From assembly GCA_031271865.1 (NCBI GenBank), contig JAISUW010000050.1, positions 48,354-112,353 of the forward strand: DNA of 64,000 nt, given 5' to 3'. The number at the start of each line of letters is the position of its first letter. Position 1 is the first letter of the stretch. This document shows positions 33,858-42,461 of the stretch, piece after piece. The DNA is from Oscillospiraceae bacterium (GTDB taxonomy: Bacteria; Bacillota; Clostridia; Oscillospirales; Acutalibacteraceae). The notes beneath the pieces were generated by a model that saw only the letters and a program-made list of their open reading frames with translations, was not told the DNA's origin and made no database searches. The position numbers and the translations under genes were made by a program.

Positions 33858-35381
33858 TCAATCCACCCAATCCCAAAAATCGCTCAAAGCTTTGAAGCAG
33901 TCATAAATCAGTTTATCCATCCACGAGAGGACGGCTGTTTCTTTCGGCGGCGTTTCAATAAACTGCGGGCAGTCGGGGCTGCTGTGAACATCGGTGATGC
34001 TGTCATCGAGAAGCAGCCGGCAAACCAATCGTACCACCGTGTTATTGCGAGGGGTGCTTTCATGGTCGGCATTGCTGATATACCAAGTGGTTTCGCAGAG
34101 TTGTGCTGTGGCGGCATTCACTGTACCGCTCGGGGAACGATGGTTATGTAAAACGTCTGTACAGACGGAGGCATTCGGCTGTACCGGCAGCACCTGACCG
34201 GGAGCAGTGCAGGTAACCCCCGGGCTGGCACTGGTCAAGTGAATGATGGTATCGCTGTTGGTTTCTTCAAAGTCATTCACAAAGGCGTAGAGCGGCCGGT
34301 CGTACTCTGCCACATTGTAGATTTCTACGCCTGCACTCTGCAAATCAGCCAGATGACCGGAGAGGGCTTGCTGCGCACGGACGTGTGCCTCCACCTCAGC
34401 GCGGAGAGGAGCGGATGCCGGGTCGGTGAGCCAACGCTCCGCTAATGTGGGAACATCCCCACTCGGCAGCAAAGCCCACATCGCACTCGAGCGGCCGAGG
34501 CACTCTCCGACGAGAAACTCCAGCGCACCGTCCAAGAGTTCTTTCACAAAGTTTCGGGAGAGTATCCGCAAAACAAGATTCAGCGCGTATCCCATCCAGT
34601 TGTTGGGCATTAAAGAGGGGATTATCTCGCTGTACAAGCCGTCATAATTGAAATCCCCGGCAAAGATGCTTGTGAGGAGCTTGGAACCATCCAGTGCAGG
34701 TATCACAAAGAGGAGTTTCTGCAAGACTGCTGCGGCATAGCCGGGATAAGCATCCAAAAACCCGGTAATGACTGCACCGCCTTGGCTTAAACCAACGAGA
34801 TTGATTTTCTCCGCACCCGTACGCACCTGAATGTCTTTGCAAAAATCATACAAACCGATAACATTTTCCTGCTGGGAGCCGAAGCTGTTGAAAGCATAGT
34901 AGTAAGTATAGGCAGCAAATTCCGCAGGTGCAAAGTCCCGGATGCGCACGCGGCCATAAACGGTATTCTGCACGCTCTCCGGACTGTCAGCCATGGAGTC
35001 ATTGTATTTTTCTACTGTCTGCGGATAGACGGATGAGCCGTCGGCGTTGCGCGTGATGGGAGCGAACATCGGACGCAGTACATCTTCGATGAGTGCCTCC
35101 GATAAGCCAATGTCATGTTGCAGCAGCAAAGATAAGAAAGCTCTCCAAATGAGTTTAGGCAGGACACTGCTCAAATCCGGGACCCCAAGACTCCACAGCG
35201 CAAAGTTTACCGTTGCGTCCGGCATCTCCACATTCAGCGTCATTTGCCCCAAACCATGAACGATGATGGTGGGTACAGGGTCGCCGGGCATCGGCAGGCG
35301 GTCATCGTCCGCACAGACCGGAATCATACAAATCCCGCAAAGTAAGGTAAGGCTTAGGAGCAGGGCAAGAACACGGCGCAT
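33858..35381 (-). CDS. Secreted alpha/beta-hydrolase (lipase/esterase-like)
   Basis: The 507-residue protein has a cleavable signal peptide (1-24, ending PVCADD). The fold start is PTIIVHGLGQM, with the oxyanion His-Gly, and the nucleophile elbow is LVGLSQGGAV, giving Ser199. The overall order is that of a triacylglycerol lipase-like hydrolase. A long insertion between about residues 50 and 150 could be a lid. The Asp and His of the triad cannot be assigned with confidence; YISNADHESTP is a candidate for the His loop. The C-terminal 60 residues end in an aromatic FWDWVD. AAGGAAG precedes the ATG. The substrate is unknown. Confidence 0.78.
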   Translation of the reverse strand: MRRVLALLLSLTLLCGICMIPVCADDDRLPMPGDPVPTIIVHGLGQMTLNVEMPDATVNFALWSLGVPDLSSVLPKLIWRAFLSLLLQHDIGLSEALIEDVLRPMFAPITRNADGSSVYPQTVEKYNDSMADSPESVQNTVYGRVRIRDFAPAEFAAYTYYYAFNSFGSQQENVIGLYDFCKDIQVRTGAEKINLVGLSQGGAVITGFLDAYPGYAAAVLQKLLFVIPALDGSKLLTSIFAGDFNYDGLYSEIIPSLMPNNWMGYALNLVLRILSRNFVKELLDGALEFLVGECLGRSSAMWALLPSGDVPTLAERWLTDPASAPLRAEVEAHVRAQQALSGHLADLQSAGVEIYNVAEYDRPLYAFVNDFEETNSDTIIHLTSASPGVTCTAPGQVLPVQPNASVCTDVLHNHRSPSGTVNAATAQLCETTWYISNADHESTPRNNTVVRLVCRLLLDDSITDVHSSPDCPQFIETPPKETAVLSWMDKLIYDCFKALSDFWDWVD

Positions 35382-35426
35382 TACGGCACTTCCTTTGATT
35401 GGATAATAATAGGCTCCACGTATACA

Positions 35427-35455
35427 ATTATACGCTCTTTCGGCGAGGAAGTCAA
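35427..35455 (-). promoter_or_regulatory. Promoter of the lipase-like gene
   Basis: On the minus strand, TTGACT (35450-35455), a 17-bp spacer and consensus TATAAT (35427-35432). Confidence 0.8.
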
Positions 35456-35484
35456 GAGGCTTTATGTCTTGATAATCGAATCAC

Positions 35485-36840
35485 GTGCTTCTCATGACAA
35501 TCAAGATAAAGGTCAACCTCAATATCCTGACAGACCGGAATGTGCAGACGTTCACGGTGGAGGGGAAGTCGGTCATCATGATTGATGTCCCCCGCGCCGA
35601 CCGCCGCGATAAACCCATCTTCATTGCGCCGGACCCATTCAAAGGTGCCTATCGCCGCAACGGCGAGGGGGATTATCACTGTACGCAAAATGATGTGCGC
35701 GGGATGTTCCGCGATCAATCGGATCTAACGCAGGATATGCGTATATTGACCCAGTTGGATTTGGACGCTTTTGACTACGATACTGTTCACCGCTACCGCA
35801 ACAACTTGCGCAACATCCGCGCCGGTCATGTGTGGGAAAACTTGCCTGACGTTGATTTCCTTCACAAGCTCGGCGCCATCGGGCGCAGCGAGGAGGGCAG
35901 GTTGCACCCGACCGCTGCAGGTGCCCTCATGTTCGGTTATGAGTATGAAATTGTGAAGGAATTTGCCAGCTACTTCTTGGATTATCAGGAGCACATGGAT
36001 GACTCCACCCGTTGGACGGACCGGGTGGTTTCTAACCTCAGCGAGTGGAGCGGAAACCTCTATGATTTCTTTTATCGCGTCTATAACCGTATAGTCGCTG
36101 ATATCAAAACGCCTTTCAAACTTGAAGGCATTACGCGTATAGACGACACAAAGGTACATCAGGCGATTCGAGAAGCACTGGTCAATGCGCTTCTGCATTC
36201 CAGTTTTTACGAGCGGCGTGGACTGGTGATACACAAGCGCCCGCAGGAAATAACGATAGCGAACCCCGGCGGCTTGCGTATCAGCCAAAGCGATGCGATT
36301 TTTGGGATGTCCGATCCGCGCAACAGTACGCTGGTCAAGTTCTTTGCGCTCATCAATATCGGTGAGCGCGCCGGCAGCGGCATCCCCGGCATTTGGGCTG
36401 TATGGGAAGAACAAGGCTGGCCGACGCCGATTTTAGAAGAAAAATTCAGCCCCGACCGAACGATTCTCACGTTGAAGATGCCCGTGTACGATGGGTTTCA
36501 TGCGACAGATCCAGTGCAAAACGAAAACATCGCTGGCACTGAAAATGACACTGCAAATGGCACTCCAACCGAAATTTCAGTGCCAAACTCAGACGAAAAT
36601 GGCACCGTAAACAGCGTTGCGGAGCCATGCGAAGCGGAAGATGGCACTGCAAGTGACAACGAAAAACAAGAAGCCATCCTCAAGGCTCTGAAACAAGACC
36701 CCAGACTGACAATCGATGCCCTGGAGAAAATGCTACCTTTCAGCCGCCGAACGATAGTTCGACATACGCAAGTCATGCAAAAAGACGGCCGGCTGCGCCG
36801 CGAGGGCGCCAGCAAAGACGGACGCTGGGTTGTGACGTAG
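35485..36840 (+). CDS. AlbA_2/ATP-binding HTH regulator-like protein, N-terminally truncated
   Basis: It resembles the family often annotated as RecG-like or Schlafen-AlbA transcriptional regulators. Those proteins normally begin with about 60 residues of an AlbA_2 domain that are absent here. The frame opens inside that domain at GKSVIMIDVPRADRRDKPIF, a TAA lies four codons upstream, and neither GTG 35485 nor ATG 35494 has a ribosome site. The middle contains the GHKL-like ATPase C-terminal part, with REALVNALLHSSF, ITIANPGGL and NIGERAGSGIPGI. A Thr/Asn/Glu linker (345-400) leads to a C-terminal winged helix (RLTIDALEKMLPFSRRTIVR). It may be a decaying gene or use an unseen start. Confidence 0.7.
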   Translation: MLLMTIKIKVNLNILTDRNVQTFTVEGKSVIMIDVPRADRRDKPIFIAPDPFKGAYRRNGEGDYHCTQNDVRGMFRDQSDLTQDMRILTQLDLDAFDYDTVHRYRNNLRNIRAGHVWENLPDVDFLHKLGAIGRSEEGRLHPTAAGALMFGYEYEIVKEFASYFLDYQEHMDDSTRWTDRVVSNLSEWSGNLYDFFYRVYNRIVADIKTPFKLEGITRIDDTKVHQAIREALVNALLHSSFYERRGLVIHKRPQEITIANPGGLRISQSDAIFGMSDPRNSTLVKFFALINIGERAGSGIPGIWAVWEEQGWPTPILEEKFSPDRTILTLKMPVYDGFHATDPVQNENIAGTENDTANGTPTEISVPNSDENGTVNSVAEPCEAEDGTASDNEKQEAILKALKQDPRLTIDALEKMLPFSRRTIVRHTQVMQKDGRLRREGASKDGRWVVT

Positions 36841-37041
36841 CGAGATGAATGGGGCAATTAACCACCCAATATCCTTTCCACCTCCACCCCCAACCGCCTC
36901 AACCACCCCCCACTCAAATGCAAATACACCCGATTCATCACCCCGTCCATGCGCCAAGCACTGCGCCGGTGCTACTCCCTGCAACCCCTTACCCCATAAG
37001 GCATTGTTGCCTGCACGCCGAAAGCAACTGAAAAGCTCCCA
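36841..37041. other. Intergenic, C-rich, no gene supported
   Basis: The plus strand is strongly cytosine-rich between 36880 and 36960. A 30-codon minus-strand frame (36858-36950) has no ribosome site and is not called. Nothing else is recognised. Confidence 0.5.
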
Positions 37042-37076
37042 TAAAAAAGCCAAAACCCTTGTACAACAAGGGTTTC
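37042..37076 (-). terminator. Terminator downstream of tRNA-Thr
   Basis: On the minus strand, AAACCCTTG and CAAGGGTTT flank a TTGTA loop, followed by TGGCTTTTTT. Confidence 0.85.
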
Positions 37077-37104
37077 AGCCTCTATCACGAACCGTGTTCC
37101 TTTG

Positions 37105-37180
<76 letters not shown>

Positions 37181-37203
37181 ACAACCCGCTCCCAACAGTG
37201 CAT

Positions 37204-37232
37204 ATTATAGCATATCCGGAAGCAAAATGCAA
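37204..37232 (-). promoter_or_regulatory. Promoter of tRNA-Thr
   Basis: On the minus strand, TTGCAT (37227-37232), a 17-bp spacer and consensus TATAAT (37204-37209). Confidence 0.82.
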
Positions 37233-37484
37233 GTGTTTTTTTTCATTATTTTTCATTTTTTTACATTCCCTCAGCGCGGCGGGCTGACAAAGCGGAATCC
37301 AATTCTGATTTTGAACGCGCTTACTTAGCCCTGCGAGCGCTGCACCGGTCTACCCGATTACACTCGTTGCCGGTGCATCGCGGTCATTTACATTCCAACT
37401 AATTGCGCGGCAAAGCACGAATTCCACGCTGCACTGCAAGATATGGTTTAACGTTTCCCAAGTTGATTGAGGGGGCAGTTCATA
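37233..37484. other. Intergenic region before the glycine-rich gene
   Basis: A T-rich start (37234-37264) is followed by a stretch with a possible hairpin, tgcaccgg at 37350-37357 and ccggtgca at 37371-37378. No clear -10/-35 pair was found for the downstream gene. Confidence 0.4.
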
Positions 37485-38447
37485 ATGAAAAGAATATTTG
37501 CACCGAAAACGACCCTCCCTACTGCGTTTGCTGCTTTGTTAATGCTGTCGGTTTCTATCTCTTTGATGCAAATGCCGCGTTCAGGAGCAAAGTATGTAAC
37601 AAATGTCGCCTCTCCTCGGTTTTTCTATGTGTCGAGTGTTTCTGCACAGATATTTACAGGTTCTTCTACTTCAGGTTCATTTACCCCGCAAAAGGGTTGG
37701 TGGGCGTTTTATTTACAAGGGGAAAAAGGGCAAGATGGAAATGATGACGGTAAAGGCGGAAGTGGTGGGAGAGTAAATGGCATGGTTTATCTTGATGGGT
37801 CGACAATAATCTATTACGCTGTTCGTTTTGGCAGAGGTTCGGCATCTGTTTCTGGGGGCGCCGGATACGGAGGCGGTGCAACGGTTATAGCAACGAGTAC
37901 AGTCAGCACCGGTATGTCAGCAGCGAGTATAATTGCTGTCGCAGGCGGCGGCGGCGGCGGACCTGACGATGATGATGATGGAGGCGCAGGAGGCAGCATA
38001 CTGGATACGAATGCCGGAACAAGCGGCACACACGCAAACGGATATAATGGCGGCGGAACGTATCCGGGTCGCGGAGGCGGTACAACGGATTATGACAAAG
38101 ACCATAATGATGCTAAAGGCGGTTCATTCCTCCAAGGAGGAGCAGGTTATGATGGAACCACTTGCGATACCGGCGGCGGCGGCGGCGGTTATTATGGCGG
38201 CGGAAGCGGTGGTGCTTCATTATTAGGGGATGATGGCTCGGGCGGAGGCGGTTCCTCATACATTAGCAGTGCTGTGAAGAAAATAGCCTATGGCGGTACG
38301 CAAGACTATGCACCGCTTAGTTCCGGATTTACCTGGCCGACACAGGCTTCTAATACGAACATCAACTACATCACGATGTATTATCTCGGGGAATTTGATT
38401 CATCCACTACACAGCCGCCTACGGCTGCCGCTCCTACAACTTGGTGA
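37485..38447 (+). CDS. Secreted glycine-rich protein, ALK-type glycine-rich domain
   Basis: The 320-residue protein has an N-terminal signal whose boundary PRSGAKYVTNVAS matches the SipW-type AKY motif of the TasA-like proteins in this window. Residues about 60-300 form a Gly-rich fold with repeated GGGG blocks, DDDDDGGAGGSI, GGYYGGGSGG and a terminal GGGGSSYISS. This is the pattern of the glycine-rich domain of ALK/LTK receptors, also found in adhesin tips of some phage fibres. The C-terminus is short and Thr/Pro-rich without an anchor. GAGGGGG lies about 8-10 nt before ATG 37485, chosen over 37467. It stands alone. An adhesive or fibre-tip role is inferred from the domain and the signal type. 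Confidence 0.72.
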   Translation: MKRIFAPKTTLPTAFAALLMLSVSISLMQMPRSGAKYVTNVASPRFFYVSSVSAQIFTGSSTSGSFTPQKGWWAFYLQGEKGQDGNDDGKGGSGGRVNGMVYLDGSTIIYYAVRFGRGSASVSGGAGYGGGATVIATSTVSTGMSAASIIAVAGGGGGGPDDDDDGGAGGSILDTNAGTSGTHANGYNGGGTYPGRGGGTTDYDKDHNDAKGGSFLQGGAGYDGTTCDTGGGGGGYYGGGSGGASLLGDDGSGGGGSSYISSAVKKIAYGGTQDYAPLSSGFTWPTQASNTNINYITMYYLGEFDSSTTQPPTAAAPTTW

Positions 38448-38479
38448 TTTCTTTACACCCCTCCTTAGCAAAATACACA

Positions 38480-38518
38480 ACGCAATCCATTGATAACCAA
38501 TGGATTGCGTTTGCTTTC
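38480..38518 (+). terminator. Terminator of the glycine-rich gene
   Basis: A 13-bp perfect stem, ACGCAATCCATTG with CAATGGATTGCGT, has an ATAAC loop and is followed by TTGCTTT. Confidence 0.88.
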
Positions 38519-38585
38519 AAATGCGAAAGCCGATGCAGCACGGTTGCGGTCGGTGAAAAAATGCTGTAAATCCCCAAAACTATAC

Positions 38586-38614
38586 TTGACAAATCCATAT
38601 AAAAGTGCTAATAT
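38586..38614 (+). promoter_or_regulatory. Promoter of the ABC exporter operon
   Basis: Consensus TTGACA (38586-38591), a 17-bp spacer and TAATAT (38609-38614), about 55 bp before the start codon. Confidence 0.78.
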
Positions 38615-38672
38615 AAAGAATTAGAGGAAAACGTTACCGTGGTTGCGGTCTACCCTGCCGAAAGGAAGCATT

Positions 38673-41600
38673 ATGCAGATTTTAAAGTACATACGCAAAA
38701 CTTGGCTGGCCGTATTGGGCTGCTTTGTCCTGCTTGCCGGACAGGCTATGTGCGACTTGGCTTTGCCGACGTACACCGGAAACATCGTCAATGTCGGTAT
38801 ATCGCAGGGGGGCATTCCCGACGCCGTGCCCGAACAGATGCGGGCAGGTACGCTGGATACCATGGTAGGGATGATGTCCGCAGACCAAGCCGCGCAGGTT
38901 GCCGCAAGCTATACACTCGAAAACGGCGGCATTTACCGCCTCAAGGACGCGGTTGACCGCCCGGCCCTCGCAGAGATTTTTGAAACCGTTATAGCAAAAG
39001 AAGCACAGGACTTGGTTGGCGGCAAAGCCTATACGGCCAAAGACTTGCTGCCTATGCTCCAACTGCTGGGCACGGACTTGCCGGTAGACGAATCGACGCT
39101 GAATCTGCTGTATTACGGCTACGCAAGCAAAGGCAAGGAAAGCAACCCCATGCCCATGGGGGAATTCATTACACTCTTGCAGGAAACGGTGAAGAACCCG
39201 GCGCTTGCCTCCCAACTGGATGCGGAAAGCCAAGCCGGTGTGGAGCAGCTCACCAAATTCGCCGATGCCGAGGCCATGCAGACGCCCGCCGACGCACCAA
39301 CGCTCGGCGGAATGCTCGGTATGGGGGAGGAGGAAACGAACCAGATTCTGCTCCTCTACTTCACCACATACGGAGGCACCGACCCGGGGACAATGACGCT
39401 CAAAGCCTTTGCGGATTATCTGGTCAACGACTTGCTCCCCAACCCGGAATTCAGTGATAGCGTTGATGCGGATACAGCCGCGCAAATCCAACAGATGCAG
39501 ACGTTCACCGACAAGCAGACCATACAAAAGCAGATGACGGCTGCGGAACTGGCAGCGCTTATGGGTATGAAAGCCGATGAGGTGAAGCTCCTCTATACCT
39601 ATCAGAAGGCAATGGATTCGGCATATAAACCGTCCGGGATGACCATGTCGGCGTTCCTGACCTACTTGGTGAATACAACTGCTTCCAATGCGGCCGTTGC
39701 TTCTGCATTAAGTGCTGACCAAACCCGCCAGATACAGTTGCTCAAGCCATTCACCACCAAAGCAGGGATAGAGCAGCAGCGCACAAGCGCTGAGATGGCA
39801 AAGCTCTTCGGGATGGAGGAGAGCGCGATAGAAGGCATCTATGCCCTCTACCGCACAGCAAAGTTTGACTGGTTCAAGGACACCTTCTCCGCAAAAGAAT
39901 TCATTGACTACGTAGTGGCGGATGTCGCCGGCAACCCCGCCTTTGCCTCGCAGATTACGCCGGACATCAAAGCACAGCTTACGATGCTCCAAAAGCTCGC
40001 GGCGGCAGTAATGGACGGCAAGACCTATTCCGCCGCGCAGTTGGCCTCCCTGATGGGCATAGACGCAAATATGGTGAAGCTCCTCTTGGCAATGCGGGAG
40101 CCGGCATCCGTTTCCGATAAATGGACACTCTCCCCGCAAGAGGCGATTGCGTTCCTGACGGCGAACAGTGCCGCTTTGGGGAGCGCGCTCCCGGCCGCGC
40201 AGTTGGCAGAGTTGAAAACCGTACAGAGCCTCATGGAGGGGGTTCTCTCCGAAAAAGCCTATACGCCGAAGGAACTCTCTACCCTGCTCGGTATGCCGGA
40301 GAATGACATCCGCAGTCTGTTCTATCTGCACCAAAGCAGCACCGGCGATACAGCCGGCTGGAAGCTGACACCGCAAGACTTTCTGAACTTCTTTGCAAAG
40401 GACGTCGTACCGAATCCGGCGTATTCCGAGCGTATCACACCGGAGGCAGCGCAAGCACTCACGGCGATGCGCGACTTGGTGAATGCTGTTGTGGATGGGA
40501 AAGCGCGCACCCCTGCGCAAACGGCAGAAATCATGGCAGGCTTCGGCGACCAACTGGACAGCGGTATGGTAGAACTGTTATATATGTATAAGGACAGCCA
40601 AGCCGATACCGATACCGAGCGCGCGCTCTCCGCAGAGCAACTCCTGGGCTATCTCAGCCAAGATGTCGCCAAAGACCCGCGCTTTGCCGCTCTGCTTCCC
40701 GCCGAAGCCAAGGAAGCCTTGGCGAAGCTCGAGGAGCAGATGAGCGGGGATGGCTCCTTGCTGAACATCGATTTCTCCAATCCCTTGGTACGGCAGCAAG
40801 TGGCGATACAACTCCTGCAAAGCGAGTACGAAGTGCTCGGGATGGACATGGGCAAACTCCAGCGGGACTATATGTTCCGCATGGGGTTTATGATGCTCGC
40901 CATCGTACTGATTTCAACGGTTGCCGCTATCGGCGCCGCAGCTCTGGCGAGTTGGGTGGGTGCGAAGAACAGCTTTGATTTGCGCCGGCAAATCTACCGC
41001 AAGATTCTCTCCTTCTCCGGCGCGGAGGTGGATCAATTCTCGCCCGCCTCGCTGATTACGCGGAGTACCAATGACATCCAGCAGATTCAGCTGGCACTCG
41101 TGCTGACGCTGCGCATGGTACTGTATGCACCGATACTCGGCATCGGCGGGATTCTGAAAGTGTCACAGACGAAGACCGGTATGGGGTGGGTGGTCGTTAT
41201 GTCTGTGGGCGTCATGTTTGTCCTCATCGGCATACTTGTCATTGTGGCTCTGCCGAAGTTCCGCATCCTGCAGACCTTGGTGGATAAAGTGAACCTCATC
41301 AGCCGTGAGATACTGACCGGTATTCCCGTCATCCGCGCTTTTGCCCGTGAAAAAGAGGAAGAGGAGCGTTTCGAAGGCGCCAATGACACGCTCATGCGCA
41401 CGCAGATGTTCATCAACCGCGGGATGAGCATCATGTTCCCGGTGATGCTTTTCCTGATGAACGCCTTGGCTGTGCTGATTATCTGGGTCGGCGGCCATAA
41501 GATGGACAGCGGGAATATGGCCGTCGGGGATATGCTGGCTTTCATCACGTACACCATTCAAATCGTAATGGCATTCATGATGCTGAGCTTGCTGTCCGTG

Positions 41601-42461
41601 ATTCTGCCGCGGGCGGGTGTCGCTGCCGGGCGTGTGGAGGAAGTGCTGGAGGCCGAACCGACCATCTATACGAAGCCGGATGCCCGGCACATCACAGAGG
41701 TTGTGGGAACAGTGGAATTCCGGGATGTCTCTTTCCACTACCCGACTTCCAATGAAAGTGTACTGCACCATGTATCCTTCACCGCGCTTCCCGGGCAAAC
41801 CACCGCTATTATCGGCGGGACGGGCAGCGGCAAATCCTCCCTTGTGAATCTGATTCCGCGTCTTTATGATGTTACGGAGGGCAGCGTTACGCTGGACGGT
41901 GTGGATGTGCGCGACTTGGATGTCACCGAACTGCGCGCCGGCATCGGTTTCGTGCCGCAGAAAGGGATTCTCTTCAGCGGCACCATAACGGAGAATATCG
42001 GTTTCTCGGACGACAAAATGCCTGCGGCAGACATCCGGCACGCGGCTGCGGTTGCACAGGCTGCGGAGTTTATAGACCGCAAAGAGGACGGATACGAATC
42101 AAGCATAGCCCAAGGCGGTTCCAATGTGTCCGGCGGCCAGAAGCAGCGCTTATCGATTGCGCGGGCACTGGCGAAGCGGGCAAAGGTGCTGGTATTCGAC
42201 GACAGCTTCAGCGCCTTGGACTTTAAGACAGATGCGGCGCTGCGCCGCGCCTTGGCCAACGACGCCCGTGAGGCTACGGTAATCATAGTAGCGCAGCGGA
42301 TTTCGACGGTTCTCCATGCACAGCAGATTGTTGTACTGGAGGAGGGCAATGTGGTTGGCATAGGTACGCATGAGGAATTGATGGCGAACTGTCCGGTCTA
42401 CGCCGACATCGCCCGCAGCCAATTGAATGCGCAGGAGTTGGGCGCAAAGGAGGGAGCATAA
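38673..42461 (+). CDS. ABC exporter half with large extracytoplasmic helical-repeat insert
   Basis: This is a type IV ABC exporter half-transporter of 1262 residues, about twice the normal size. TM1 lies at about 10-33. Residues about 35-725 are an insert predicted to lie outside the membrane. It is built from seven divergent helical repeats of about 80 residues, with a core like TAAELAALMGMKADEVKLLY followed by a SAFLTYLVN-type helix, and repeat starts near residues 108, 218, 298, 380, 460, 540 and 622. The other TMs lie at about 733-1000. The NBD has Walker A GGTGSGKSS (about 1048), signature VSGGQKQR (about 1153), Walker B VFDDSFSALD with Asp instead of the catalytic Glu, and AQRIST with Gln for the H-loop His. 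It therefore forms the degenerate site with its partner. ATG 38673 has AAAGGA upstream. Confidence 0.9.
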   Translation: MQILKYIRKTWLAVLGCFVLLAGQAMCDLALPTYTGNIVNVGISQGGIPDAVPEQMRAGTLDTMVGMMSADQAAQVAASYTLENGGIYRLKDAVDRPALAEIFETVIAKEAQDLVGGKAYTAKDLLPMLQLLGTDLPVDESTLNLLYYGYASKGKESNPMPMGEFITLLQETVKNPALASQLDAESQAGVEQLTKFADAEAMQTPADAPTLGGMLGMGEEETNQILLLYFTTYGGTDPGTMTLKAFADYLVNDLLPNPEFSDSVDADTAAQIQQMQTFTDKQTIQKQMTAAELAALMGMKADEVKLLYTYQKAMDSAYKPSGMTMSAFLTYLVNTTASNAAVASALSADQTRQIQLLKPFTTKAGIEQQRTSAEMAKLFGMEESAIEGIYALYRTAKFDWFKDTFSAKEFIDYVVADVAGNPAFASQITPDIKAQLTMLQKLAAAVMDGKTYSAAQLASLMGIDANMVKLLLAMREPASVSDKWTLSPQEAIAFLTANSAALGSALPAAQLAELKTVQSLMEGVLSEKAYTPKELSTLLGMPENDIRSLFYLHQSSTGDTAGWKLTPQDFLNFFAKDVVPNPAYSERITPEAAQALTAMRDLVNAVVDGKARTPAQTAEIMAGFGDQLDSGMVELLYMYKDSQADTDTERALSAEQLLGYLSQDVAKDPRFAALLPAEAKEALAKLEEQMSGDGSLLNIDFSNPLVRQQVAIQLLQSEYEVLGMDMGKLQRDYMFRMGFMMLAIVLISTVAAIGAAALASWVGAKNSFDLRRQIYRKILSFSGAEVDQFSPASLITRSTNDIQQIQLALVLTLRMVLYAPILGIGGILKVSQTKTGMGWVVVMSVGVMFVLIGILVIVALPKFRILQTLVDKVNLISREILTGIPVIRAFAREKEEEERFEGANDTLMRTQMFINRGMSIMFPVMLFLMNALAVLIIWVGGHKMDSGNMAVGDMLAFITYTIQIVMAFMMLSLLSVILPRAGVAAGRVEEVLEAEPTIYTKPDARHITEVVGTVEFRDVSFHYPTSNESVLHHVSFTALPGQTTAIIGGTGSGKSSLVNLIPRLYDVTEGSVTLDGVDVRDLDVTELRAGIGFVPQKGILFSGTITENIGFSDDKMPAADIRHAAAVAQAAEFIDRKEDGYESSIAQGGSNVSGGQKQRLSIARALAKRAKVLVFDDSFSALDFKTDAALRRALANDAREATVIIVAQRISTVLHAQQIVVLEEGNVVGIGTHEELMANCPVYADIARSQLNAQELGAKEGA

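Noticed and set aside
36858..36950. 30-codon minus-strand frame beginning MDGVMNRVYLHLSGGWLRRL
   Set aside because: Reads like protein but has no ribosome site, promoter or known family.
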